From Gammaproteobacteria bacterium (GTDB lineage Bacteria; Pseudomonadota; Gammaproteobacteria; Eutrophobiales; Eutrophobiaceae), in assembly GCA_947480335.1 (NCBI GenBank), contig CANKCB010000003.1:62001-126000 (forward strand): a stretch of DNA of 64,000 nt. Reading direction: 5' to 3'. Shown one piece after another: positions 8,388-16,552 of this stretch; the stretch's first letter is position 1, and each line of letters opens with the position of its first letter. Position numbers and translations under genes: made by a program. Below the pieces are notes generated by a model, which searched no databases, was not told the origin of the DNA, and saw only the letters and a list, made by a program, of their open reading frames with translations.

Positions 8388-10994
8388 ATGCGCTCAGATA
8401 AACTCACCACAAAATTCCAGCAGGCTCTGGCTGATGCCCAGAGTCTGGCACTTGGGAGGGACCATCAGTTTCTGGAACCTGCCCATGTACTGCATGCCAT
8501 GCTTGAACAGGAAGGTGGGACTATTCGAAGTTTACTGCTGGTAACCGGGATTGATCCGAACCAGTTGCTCAAGGATGTTGAAAAGGCTATCGACAGCTTT
8601 CCCAAGGTTGAAGGTAGCGGTGGTGATATTCATATTTCAAAGGATCTTGAACGGGTTTTGAACCTGACCGACAAATTTGCACAACAACGAGGTGATCAGT
8701 ATATATCCAGCGAATTGTTTATCCTCGCCTGTCTGGACGACAAGGGTACAGTCGGCAAAATCTTGCAAACTCACGGCATTAATAAATCAAAAATTGAAAG
8801 CTCCATCCATAAAATCCGCGGGGGCGACAAGGTGAAGGATCAAAATTCTGAAGAAAACCGGCAGGCACTGTCTAAATATACCATCGATCTGACTGCACAG
8901 GCAGAACAAGGTAAGCTCGATCCGGTCATCGGTCGCGATGACGAAATACGCAGGACTATCCAGGTCCTGCAACGACGAACCAAAAATAATCCGATCCTGA
9001 TTGGTGAACCCGGCGTAGGCAAAACTGCCATCGTTGAAGGACTGGCACAACGTATAGTCAATGGCGAGGTTCCCGAAGCGCTTAAAGGCAAACGTTTACT
9101 GGTACTGGACATGGCTCTACTGATTGCCGGCGCTAAATTCAGAGGAGAGTTTGAAGAACGTCTGAAAGCGGTGCTGGCAGATCTTAAAAAACAGGAAGGA
9201 CAGATTATCCTGTTTATCGACGAAGTGCATACTATGGTTGGTGCAGGCAAGGCCGAAGGTTCTATGGATGCCAGTAATATGCTCAAGCCGGCGCTATCCA
9301 GAGGTGAGTTGCATTGCATAGGGGCAACCACTCTGGATGAATACCGTGAAAATATCGAAAAGGATGCCGCACTGGAACGACGTTTCCAGCGGGTCATGGT
9401 GAACCAGCCTAATGTTGAAGATACCATTGCCATTCTGCGTGGGTTAAAGGAACGCTATGAAGTCCATCATAACGTGCAAATTACTGACCCGGCGATTGTT
9501 GCGGCAGCGACCCTGTCCAACCGTTACATCACAGATCGCCAGTTACCTGACAAGGCAATTGATCTTATCGATGAAGCGGCCAGCAGAATCAGTATTGAAA
9601 TTGATTCAAAGCCGGAAGTCATGGACAAGCTGGAGCGCAAATTAATCCAGATGAAAATAGAAAAACAGGCGATGAGCAAGGAAAGCGATGAGGCATCGAA
9701 AAAGCGGTTACAGAAACTGGAAACAGATATCACCACGACTGAAAAGGAATTCCGGGATCTTGAAGAAATCTGGCTGGCCGAGAAAGCTGTGCTACAAGGC
9801 GGTCACAGTATAATGGCCAAACTTGAGCAGGCCAGACTCGAACTGGAAACGGCCCGTCGGGCAGGTGATCTGAATCGCATGTCAGAATTACAGTATGGTG
9901 TAATACCGGAACTGGAAAAGAAGCTGCAAATGAGCTCCCAGACCGGCTCGCAGGAGATGAAACTGCTACGCAACAAGGTTACTGAAAATGAAATCGCAGA
10001 AGTTATCTCCAAATGGACCGGTATTCCGGTATCAAAAATGCTGGAAGGCGAAAAGGCCAAACTGCTGCGTATGGAAGAATTCCTGCATAAACGAGTAGTT
10101 GGTCAGGATGAAGCCGTCGAGGCAGTATCAAATGCAATCCGTCGTTCGCGCGCGGGTCTGTCCGATCCTAACCGACCGAATGGGTCGTTTCTGTTTCTTG
10201 GTCCAACAGGTGTCGGCAAGACCGAACTATGTAAAGCGCTCGCAGACTTCCTGTTTGATACTCAGGATGCAATTATCAGAATAGATATGTCTGAATATAT
10301 GGAAAAACACTCCGTCGCCAGACTGATTGGCGCACCACCGGGATATGTAGGTTATGAGGAAGGAGGTCATCTGACAGAATCGGTCAGACGTAGACCATAC
10401 TGTGTAATCCTGATGGATGAAATTGAAAAAGCGCATCCAGATGTCTTTAACATACTGTTACAGGTGCTTGATGACGGTCGCCTGACAGATGGTCAGGGCA
10501 GAACTGTTGATTTTCGGAATACGATTATAGTTATGACCTCCAATCTGGGCTCTGACCGTATTCAGGCAATGCAAGATGATGCTGATTACGAGCATATGAA
10601 AGCCACGGTACTGGAAGTAGTATCAGCGCATTTCCGTCCGGAGTTTATTAATCGCATTGATGAAATGGTTGTTTTCCATTCACTGCGTGAAAAACAGATA
10701 CGGGCCATTGCTGACATCCAGATCCAGAGGGTAGCAAGCCGCTTGCTGGAACAGGACATTAGGCTTCAAGTATCCGTTGCTGCCATGGATTTTCTCGGAC
10801 ACGCCGGTTTTGATCCCGTTTACGGTGCCAGACCGTTAAAACGTGTCATCCAATCACATCTTGAAACAGCTCTGGCCGGAGAAATACTCGGTGGTCACTA
10901 CGTGCCCGGTGATACAGTCTATGTGGACTTGAAAAATAATCAGCTTGTGTTCAGTAAAACTGCAGTTTCTGAACCAGGTCCGGTTTTACATTGA
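8388..10994 (+). CDS. clpB: ATP-dependent protein disaggregase ClpB
   Basis: Hsp100 AAA+ hexamer in the cytoplasm that works with DnaK to pull apart aggregated protein after heat stress. The 868-residue protein has the N-terminal Clp repeat domain, first AAA+ module with Walker [16 protein letters not shown] near 205 and Walker [19 protein letters not shown], a coiled-coil middle domain (about 400-540, [16 protein letters not shown] onward), and a second AAA+ module with [15 protein letters not shown] near 606. The middle domain separates it from ClpA. A sigma-32-like promoter stands directly upstream. Confidence 0.98.
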   Translation: MRSDKLTTKFQQALADAQSLALGRDHQFLEPAHVLHAMLEQEGGTIRSLLLVTGIDPNQLLKDVEKAIDSFPKVEGSGGDIHISKDLERVLNLTDKFAQQRGDQYISSELFILACLDDKGTVGKILQTHGINKSKIESSIHKIRGGDKVKDQNSEENRQALSKYTIDLTAQAEQGKLDPVIGRDDEIRRTIQVLQRRTKNNPILIGEPGVGKTAIVEGLAQRIVNGEVPEALKGKRLLVLDMALLIAGAKFRGEFEERLKAVLADLKKQEGQIILFIDEVHTMVGAGKAEGSMDASNMLKPALSRGELHCIGATTLDEYRENIEKDAALERRFQRVMVNQPNVEDTIAILRGLKERYEVHHNVQITDPAIVAAATLSNRYITDRQLPDKAIDLIDEAASRISIEIDSKPEVMDKLERKLIQMKIEKQAMSKESDEASKKRLQKLETDITTTEKEFRDLEEIWLAEKAVLQGGHSIMAKLEQARLELETARRAGDLNRMSELQYGVIPELEKKLQMSSQTGSQEMKLLRNKVTENEIAEVISKWTGIPVSKMLEGEKAKLLRMEEFLHKRVVGQDEAVEAVSNAIRRSRAGLSDPNRPNGSFLFLGPTGVGKTELCKALADFLFDTQDAIIRIDMSEYMEKHSVARLIGAPPGYVGYEEGGHLTESVRRRPYCVILMDEIEKAHPDVFNILLQVLDDGRLTDGQGRTVDFRNTIIVMTSNLGSDRIQAMQDDADYEHMKATVLEVVSAHFRPEFINRIDEMVVFHSLREKQIRAIADIQIQRVASRLLEQDIRLQVSVAAMDFLGHAGFDPVYGARPLKRVIQSHLETALAGEILGGHYVPGDTVYVDLKNNQLVFSKTAVSEPGPVLH

Positions 10995-11159
10995 TTTTGG
11001 AGGATATTTAACATTCTTCGCTTCTGAAAATCTGTTAATCTGGGCGCTCACTACATTACAAGGCATTTGTTGCCGTGCAGCATTAATAAACTATTGGTAA
11101 TTTTCGCAATATAATCTAATATTTATGCGATAAACTGAACACAATAGAGAAGCATCCAT

Positions 11160-11564
11160 ATGTCAGTTTCAGCAAATAAAATTCATCTAAGTGGTCTTGC
11201 CAGAAAACTGGTCATGGACGGCTTGATTGATGAAGCATCGGCAGCTGACCACTTTCAAAAAGCACTGGCCACCATGAAAATGCGCGATGCCATATCCACG
11301 GGTACCCAATTACAGGCCAGTATGCGCGAATGCGGACTATTTCCTAACATGGTAGTGCAGATGGTTGCCATCGGTGAAGAATCCGGTGCGATTGATACTA
11401 TGCTTGGGAAGGTGGCTGACTGGTACGAACAAGAAGTGGATGATGCCGTTGATGCGCTCACGAGCTTGCTGGAACCAATGATTATGGCCTTTTTAGGTGT
11501 GGTCATTGGTGGCATTGTTATAGGTATGTACTTGCCTATCTTCAAGATGGGTGCCGTTGTTTAA
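11160..11564 (+). pseudogene. In-frame fusion relic: PilB N-terminus joined to PilC C-terminus
   Basis: A 134-residue open frame. Residues 1 to about 36 (KIHLSGLARKLVMDGLIDE) resemble the extreme N-terminus of the type IV pilus extension ATPase PilB. Residues about 38-134 resemble the last quarter of the platform protein PilC, including MRECGLFPNMVVQMVAIGEE and the final membrane helix ending in MYLPIFKMGAVV. PilB is normally about 570 residues and PilC about 400, so most of both genes is missing, including the ATPase Walker motifs. The fragment sits before pilD, exactly where pilB-pilC belong. The junction lies near 11265-11275. A single deletion is the simplest explanation. Whether the small protein is made or stable is unknown. 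Confidence 0.85.
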
Positions 11565-11613
11565 TCAGTTCTCGACAAAGCACGCCGTCGGGATATCTGG
11601 ATTTTGTACCCCG

Positions 11614-11647
11614 GTTCTGTCTATACAGTCCGCATGCGTGACAGAAC
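11614..11647. repeat. Inverted repeat in the pilD leader
   Basis: GTTCTGTC (11614-11621) and GACAGAAC (11640-11647) form a perfect 8-bp inverted repeat around an 18-nt loop, inside the 124 bp between the pilB/C relic and pilD. The left arm can instead pair with the nearby ACAG as CTGT-CTAT-ACAG, so two hairpins exclude each other. There is no T-tract, so it is not a simple terminator. Confidence 0.45.
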
Positions 11648-11688
11648 GCTGATTCTCCAATTATCATTCGAATAGTATTTCTGAAGAA

Positions 11689-12561
11689 ATGAGCCTTTAC
11701 GCCATATTTCTTGCCAACCCCGGCTTCTATTACATAGTTGTAGCCATGACAAGTCTACTGATTGGTAGCTTCCTCAATGTAGTGATATACAGACTACCCA
11801 TCATGATGGAGCGTGAATGGCGAGCAGAATGCAATCGCTTTCTGAATATTGAAAACGAAAGCATGAATGCTGAAGCATTTAATCTGATGGTTCCTCGGTC
11901 CAAATGTCCTAAATGCGACCATAAAATCAGCGCTTTTGAAAATATCCCGCTACTGAGTTTTCTGATACTTGGTGGAAAATGCCGTGGATGCAAGTCAGCC
12001 ATTTCCATTCGTTACCCGATAATCGAATTAACAACCTGTATCCTCTCGGTCATTGCAGCGATGCACTTTGGACCAGGCGTCCAGTCACTGTTCGCCGTAG
12101 TAATGACATGGACGCTGATAGTGCTTACTATGATTGATTTTGATCACCAGTTACTTCCGGACAGTATAACCCTACCCTTTTTGTGGCTGGGCATCATTTG
12201 CAATATGTTTGGTCTCTATACGGACATACATTCGAGTCTGATAGGTGCCATTGCAGGTTATATGATTCTGTGGAGTGTCTATATGGCATTCAAACTGGCT
12301 ACCGGTAAGCAAGGTATGGGCTTTGGAGATTTCAAGTTACTGGCTATGCTTGGTGCCTGGCTAGGCTGGCAGGTACTCCCACTGATTATTATTCTTTCTT
12401 CAGTGTTGGGTTCCTTGGTCGGTATTGGACTGATCATATTTAGCGGCCATCAAAAGAACAAACCCATACCTTTTGGGCCTTACCTTGCCACGGCTGGGTG
12501 GATTGCCCTGATGTTTGGTGACCAGCTGACCCAAATGTACCTTAACCTGATGATTAGCTAA
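11689..12561 (+). CDS. pilD: Prepilin leader peptidase / N-methyltransferase PilD
   Basis: Inner-membrane aspartyl protease that cleaves and N-methylates type IV prepilins and type II secretion pseudopilins. The 290-residue product looks complete: GSFLNVVIYRLP near 26, a zinc-type cysteine pair set C73/C76 and C98/C101, and the two catalytic aspartates in TMIDFDHQLLPD (D150) and GMGFGDFKLL (D214), with several membrane helices. Its intactness beside a wrecked pilB/pilC suggests another substrate system, such as type II secretion, elsewhere in the genome. Its stop overlaps the coaE start by 1 bp (TAATG). Confidence 0.95.
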   Translation: MSLYAIFLANPGFYYIVVAMTSLLIGSFLNVVIYRLPIMMEREWRAECNRFLNIENESMNAEAFNLMVPRSKCPKCDHKISAFENIPLLSFLILGGKCRGCKSAISIRYPIIELTTCILSVIAAMHFGPGVQSLFAVVMTWTLIVLTMIDFDHQLLPDSITLPFLWLGIICNMFGLYTDIHSSLIGAIAGYMILWSVYMAFKLATGKQGMGFGDFKLLAMLGAWLGWQVLPLIIILSSVLGSLVGIGLIIFSGHQKNKPIPFGPYLATAGWIALMFGDQLTQMYLNLMIS

Positions 12562-13178
12562 TGCCTCGGCCTTACAAAGTCGGCCTTACAGGTGGTATAG
12601 GTAGTGGCAAATCTGTAGCAGCCTCCATTTTTTCCGGTCTGGGTATACCTGTATTAGATGCGGACCAGATATCAAAGGAATTAACCAGCACATCTGGTCC
12701 AGTTACATCAGAAATAATTCAGGCGCTTGGCACCGGTGTCACTGATAATACAGGGAAACTGGATCGCTCCACCCTGAGACAACTGATTTTTACGGATATA
12801 AGCGCAAGAATCAAACTTGAAGCAATTCTACATCCGCTTATTTACAATCAGATGTTAAGCAAATATGCGGGATTATCTGCGCCCTACTGTATATTTTGTA
12901 TTCCATTACTGTTTGAAACAGGCGCACACACGAATCTAGACAGGGTGCTGGTCATTGATTGCCCTGTTGAGTTACAAGTAGAACGCGCCTGTCATCGTGA
13001 TAATGTTTCGCCCGCTCTGATAGAAAAAATCATAAATTCCCAGATTAGCCGGGAACAAAGACTTGAGTCAGCAGATGATGTACTTGTAAATGACGGCAGA
13101 ATTGAAACCCTGAACTCAAAAATCCACACATTGCACCTTCAGTATCTAAAATTAGTCAATAAACCACTGGTTATGTGA
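12561..13178 (+). CDS. coaE: Dephospho-CoA kinase
   Basis: Final enzyme of coenzyme A synthesis; phosphorylates the ribose 3'-OH of dephospho-CoA. The 205-residue P-loop kinase begins with Walker A GLTGGIGSGKSVAA at residues 8-21, followed by the conserved VLDADQIS strand. Length is normal. The start codon overlaps the pilD stop, so the two are probably coupled. It is followed 12 bp later by zapD. Confidence 0.96.
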   Translation: MPRPYKVGLTGGIGSGKSVAASIFSGLGIPVLDADQISKELTSTSGPVTSEIIQALGTGVTDNTGKLDRSTLRQLIFTDISARIKLEAILHPLIYNQMLSKYAGLSAPYCIFCIPLLFETGAHTNLDRVLVIDCPVELQVERACHRDNVSPALIEKIINSQISREQRLESADDVLVNDGRIETLNSKIHTLHLQYLKLVNKPLVM

Positions 13179-13190
13179 TAATTTATATCT

Positions 13191-13961
13191 GTGAACAAGG
13201 GAATAATATATGAACAGCCGTTGAATGAACGCATCAGGACATTCCTGAGGCTGGAGTATCTTTTTACCCTCGCCGACCATTACATGATCGGGGATGCTGA
13301 GTGGGACAATCGATCTCTGCTGGAAACCTTACTGGACATTACCGACCTTATCAGCCGCACAGATATCAAGAATGAATTACTCAAGGAGCTTGAGAGGCTG
13401 GCAACCACACTCAGACAGTTACAAAAAAATCCGGGAGTAGACACTGACAGGCTTGAGCTGGTTTTAAATGATATTCATAAATTCATTGAAAAACTTCGCG
13501 ACACTTATTGTCTGCCAGGCCAAGCATTGAAACAAAATGAACTGGTATCCTCGATAAAGCAACGCAATACCATTTCCGGAGGAACCTGTAATTTTGATTT
13601 GCCGGCATTTCATCAATGGTTAAATCGCCCGCTAGAATATCGTCGTAAATATCTTGAAGAATGGCAAAAGGATCTGGTTATTATCAAGAATAGTGTCGTA
13701 CTGATTTTAAACCTGATTCGTAACAGCAGTCATCCAACGACTGAAACAGCTATCAAGGGTTTTTTCCAGAAAGCAATGGAACAAAATACTACCTGTCAGT
13801 TAATCCTGGTCGTGACGCCGTCTGATTCTGTGTATTTTCCAGAAATCAGCGCAGGCAAACACCGTGTTACCATACGGTTTATGGAACAAGCAGATACTAC
13901 TATCAGGTCTATCCAGACCGAAACAGATGTCAACTTTAAACTGCACTGTTGCCTGCTATGA
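13191..13961 (+). CDS. zapD: Cell division protein ZapD
   Basis: Cytoplasmic FtsZ-bundling protein that stabilises the Z-ring. The 256-residue product opens with IIYEQPLNERIRTFLRLEYL, the conserved ZapD N-terminal region, and is rich in alpha helix. I accept a GTG start at 13191 because homologues begin only a few residues before this motif and no in-frame ATG is nearby. It lies in the usual coaE-zapD-yacG order, and its TGA overlaps the yacG ATG (ATGA, 13958-13961). Confidence 0.93.
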   Translation: MNKGIIYEQPLNERIRTFLRLEYLFTLADHYMIGDAEWDNRSLLETLLDITDLISRTDIKNELLKELERLATTLRQLQKNPGVDTDRLELVLNDIHKFIEKLRDTYCLPGQALKQNELVSSIKQRNTISGGTCNFDLPAFHQWLNRPLEYRRKYLEEWQKDLVIIKNSVVLILNLIRNSSHPTTETAIKGFFQKAMEQNTTCQLILVVTPSDSVYFPEISAGKHRVTIRFMEQADTTIRSIQTETDVNFKLHCCLL

Positions 13962-14143
13962 TAGCGTGCCCTTCATGTAAGCAAGAAGTTGACTCCCAGA
14001 GGGGCAATCAATATTTCCCGTTTTGTTCTGAACGATGCCGACTACTGGATCTGGGAGCATGGTTTAATGAACAACACCGGATTCCTGCAAGCCCCATCGA
14101 ATCCGGGGCTGAACAAAACGATTCGTACGACATTACACACTGA
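13958..14143 (+). CDS. yacG: DNA gyrase inhibitor YacG
   Basis: A 61-residue zinc protein of the YacG family, which binds the GyrB subunit and inhibits gyrase in E. coli. The four cysteine ligands are visible as CPSCKQEV and FCSERCRLLDLGAWF. The acidic/polar tail is typical. I choose ATG 13958, which overlaps the zapD stop by 4 bp; an in-frame TTG 9 bp upstream is less likely. It converges on the Nudix-ThiE gene, with 35 bp between them and no obvious hairpin. Confidence 0.93.
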   Translation: MIACPSCKQEVDSQRGNQYFPFCSERCRLLDLGAWFNEQHRIPASPIESGAEQNDSYDITH

Positions 14144-14178
14144 ATCGAGTAACTTTCCCTGTCTGTATCTGTTAAGTA

Positions 14179-15174
14179 TTAAAAATTGCTGTGCTTTAAT
14201 TTTCTGATAACTTCTGTCGGTTCTGCCGCATCCCATACTCCGCTAATCATCGCAATTCCATGCGCACCATTGTTTCGTGCATCATGCAAGTGCGTCCAAT
14301 TCAAGCCACCGAGCGCAAAAACAGGAATTCCAGCACCAGAAACAATACTACGAAAGTTTTCCCATCCAATACCCCTCACCTCCGGATGACTGGCTGATTG
14401 AAATACGGGCGATACAACACAAAAATCCAGATCACATTTTCGTGCATGTTCCAGCTCAAGACTATTATGACAGGAGGCACTAACCCAGACATTTTCAGGA
14501 ACCGGTCGATTATCGAGATTCAATAACTCATTACTGTTCAAATGCACACCATGTGCATTAACAGAATCCGCTTGCTCAACAGTACCGTTATATATCAGCT
14601 TGCAACCATGTGAATTACACACCTGTACCAGTTCCATTACCAGGCTTTTATGCTGCCTGTATGTCGACTCCTTGCTACGAAACTGCAAAAAGCTCAACCC
14701 ATTACTGGCCAGATTGTCCACGAGAGATATGAACGCCTCATCATACGATTCACGGCTTGGGGTGATTAAATAAAGACCAGGCAATACCAATGCCTTGGTT
14801 ATTTTGATATTTGCAGCTGGTAAGGGTAACTGGCTGACTTTATTCAGAGGGAACCATTCAACCATCTGCCCTTCCTTACCTAGGGGACTACCTGTCCATT
14901 GGCTTACTATCCAGGCTTGTATCCTGACAGTAATATCAGAATATTCATAAACCACTTGCATGAGCACATGCGCATGCTTAATTTGCAATCCAATCTCTTC
15001 CAGAATTTCACGCTTTAATGCTGATACATCAGATTCGCCATCTTTTACCTTGCCGCCAGGAAATTCCCACAGACCTGCCTGATGGCTGCCTGGGCGGCGC
15101 TTGCTCAACAAAACACTGTCATGTTCATTATTGTAAATAATGGCTACGACAACATTTATTGGTTTCAGCGTCAT
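14179..15174 (-). CDS. Nudix hydrolase fused to a thiamine-phosphate-synthase-like domain
   Basis: A 331-residue fusion. The N-terminal third is a MutT-type Nudix domain with GGKVKDGESDVSALKREILE leading into EIGL, the full Nudix box. The C-terminal part (about 140-331) has the ThiE TIM-barrel pattern: YLITPS, FLQFRSK, GVHLNSNEL, VVSPVFQSASHPEV, IPVFALGGL and AHGIAMISGVWD. The usual ThiE Asn-Asp metal site appears as IYNGTVEQ, so thiamine synthesis is doubtful. Such fusions are common near secA/argJ in gammaproteobacteria and are often labelled MutT. The most secure inference is oxidised-nucleotide or related pyrophosphohydrolase activity. I start at ATG 15174; an upstream in-frame start would add 13 residues. 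Confidence 0.88.
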   Translation of the reverse strand: MTLKPINVVVAIIYNNEHDSVLLSKRRPGSHQAGLWEFPGGKVKDGESDVSALKREILEEIGLQIKHAHVLMQVVYEYSDITVRIQAWIVSQWTGSPLGKEGQMVEWFPLNKVSQLPLPAANIKITKALVLPGLYLITPSRESYDEAFISLVDNLASNGLSFLQFRSKESTYRQHKSLVMELVQVCNSHGCKLIYNGTVEQADSVNAHGVHLNSNELLNLDNRPVPENVWVSASCHNSLELEHARKCDLDFCVVSPVFQSASHPEVRGIGWENFRSIVSGAGIPVFALGGLNWTHLHDARNNGAHGIAMISGVWDAAEPTEVIRKLKHSNF

Positions 15175-15304
15175 GGGTAACAGCCAGTACTTATGTAGAG
15201 TGGTACTTACCAAATCATTTTTTACTGATTTTCAGTTATGTCTAATTAATGTCAGACCAAGTATTAATAAAATGGCAACCAGATCTCGCTACAGGGCGTC
15301 AGAA

Positions 15305-16525
15305 TCAACTTCGGTAATCTGCATTAATCTTGACATACTCATATGAAAAATCGCAGGTCCATACGGTTGCATCTGCCTCACCTCTGGACAAATCAACCTT
15401 CATTGCAATTTCTTCCGCTTTCATCACCTGTTGACCTGCTTCTTCAGTGTAATCCTTATCACGCGCGCCATTATGTACAATACGGCAATTATTCAAATAT
15501 ACCGATACCTGACTGGTATCCAGCTCACTGATACCACCACGACCTATTGCCGCCAGAATTCTCCCCCAGTTAGGATCCGAAGCAAAAAAAGCTGTCTTGA
15601 CCAATGGCGAGGTTGCAATAGCATATGCCACATCCAGACATTCCTGAACAGACTGCCCATTTTTTATGTTAATTGTAATAAATTTGGTTGCGCCTTCGCC
15701 ATCCCTGACAATCGCCGTTGCCAGGAACTCACATACTTCATTAATTACAGTTTGCAACTTTTCAAGATTGGCATCCTTGCTATCTGTAATTAAATTGTGC
15801 TTAGCCTTACCTGTTGCGATCAGTAAGCAGGCATCATTGGTAGACATGTCTCCGTCCACGCAGATTCGATTAAAGGACCGATTAACAGCATTATCTAGTA
15901 TCCGTTGCAGGATTTTCTTGTCTACAGCCGCATCCGTAGCGATATAAGCAAGCATGGTTGCCATATCGGGACGAATCATGCCAGAGCCTTTAGCGATACC
16001 TGTAACGGTTACCGTGCAACCATCAAGTTCCAACTGTCTGGAAACACCTTTGGTAACAGTATCGGTTGTAATAATCGTTTCGGCACACTGGTTCCAGTTA
16101 TTTTCAGACAAACCGGCGAGTAGCGTGGGTATTGAGTTTGTAATCTTTTCAACTGGCAAATCCTGTCCAATTACTCCCGTGGAAAATGGTAATACCATCT
16201 CAACTGAGCAACCTGCCAATTCAGCCAGTTTCGAGCAGCTTGTTAATGCGGCCTGAATACCGCTTTCCCCAGTGGCTGCATTGGCATTTCCTGCATTGAT
16301 CAAACAATACCTGTGAGAATTGTTAACGAGATGACGTTTAGCCACAATTACGGGTGCTGCAGCAAAGCTATTTCTTGTAAATACAGCACTAACAGCGGCA
16401 TCCTGCCCAAATTCAATCAGGGCTAAATCAGGTCGGCTTCTGGCGTAGATTCCAGCTGATGTTGATGCGAGCCTGATACCAGGAACAGGCAAGAGATTTT
16501 TTGCAGGTTGCAAACGTACGGGCAT
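15305..16525 (-). CDS. argJ: Bifunctional glutamate N-acetyltransferase / amino-acid acetyltransferase ArgJ
   Basis: Recycles the acetyl group in arginine synthesis by moving it from N-acetylornithine to glutamate; some members also use acetyl-CoA. The 406-residue precursor contains the autoproteolysis region GSGMIRPDMATMLAYIATDA, where the Thr becomes the N-terminal nucleophile of the beta chain. The C-terminal DPNWGRILAAIGR is also conserved. It lies 27 bp downstream of secA on the same strand, and the 130 bp after it separate it from the Nudix-ThiE gene. Confidence 0.96.
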   Translation of the reverse strand: MPVRLQPAKNLLPVPGIRLASTSAGIYARSRPDLALIEFGQDAAVSAVFTRNSFAAAPVIVAKRHLVNNSHRYCLINAGNANAATGESGIQAALTSCSKLAELAGCSVEMVLPFSTGVIGQDLPVEKITNSIPTLLAGLSENNWNQCAETIITTDTVTKGVSRQLELDGCTVTVTGIAKGSGMIRPDMATMLAYIATDAAVDKKILQRILDNAVNRSFNRICVDGDMSTNDACLLIATGKAKHNLITDSKDANLEKLQTVINEVCEFLATAIVRDGEGATKFITINIKNGQSVQECLDVAYAIATSPLVKTAFFASDPNWGRILAAIGRGGISELDTSQVSVYLNNCRIVHNGARDKDYTEEAGQQVMKAEEIAMKVDLSRGEADATVWTCDFSYEYVKINADYRS

Positions 16526-16552
16526 AATTAATGTAGGTTCTTAATTGTGTAG

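Noticed and set aside
8840-9433. 197-codon open frame on the minus strand inside clpB
   Set aside because: It is fully antisense to conserved ClpB coding sequence, its product is a Ser/Arg-rich mirror with no recognisable motif, and no ribosome binding site or context supports it.
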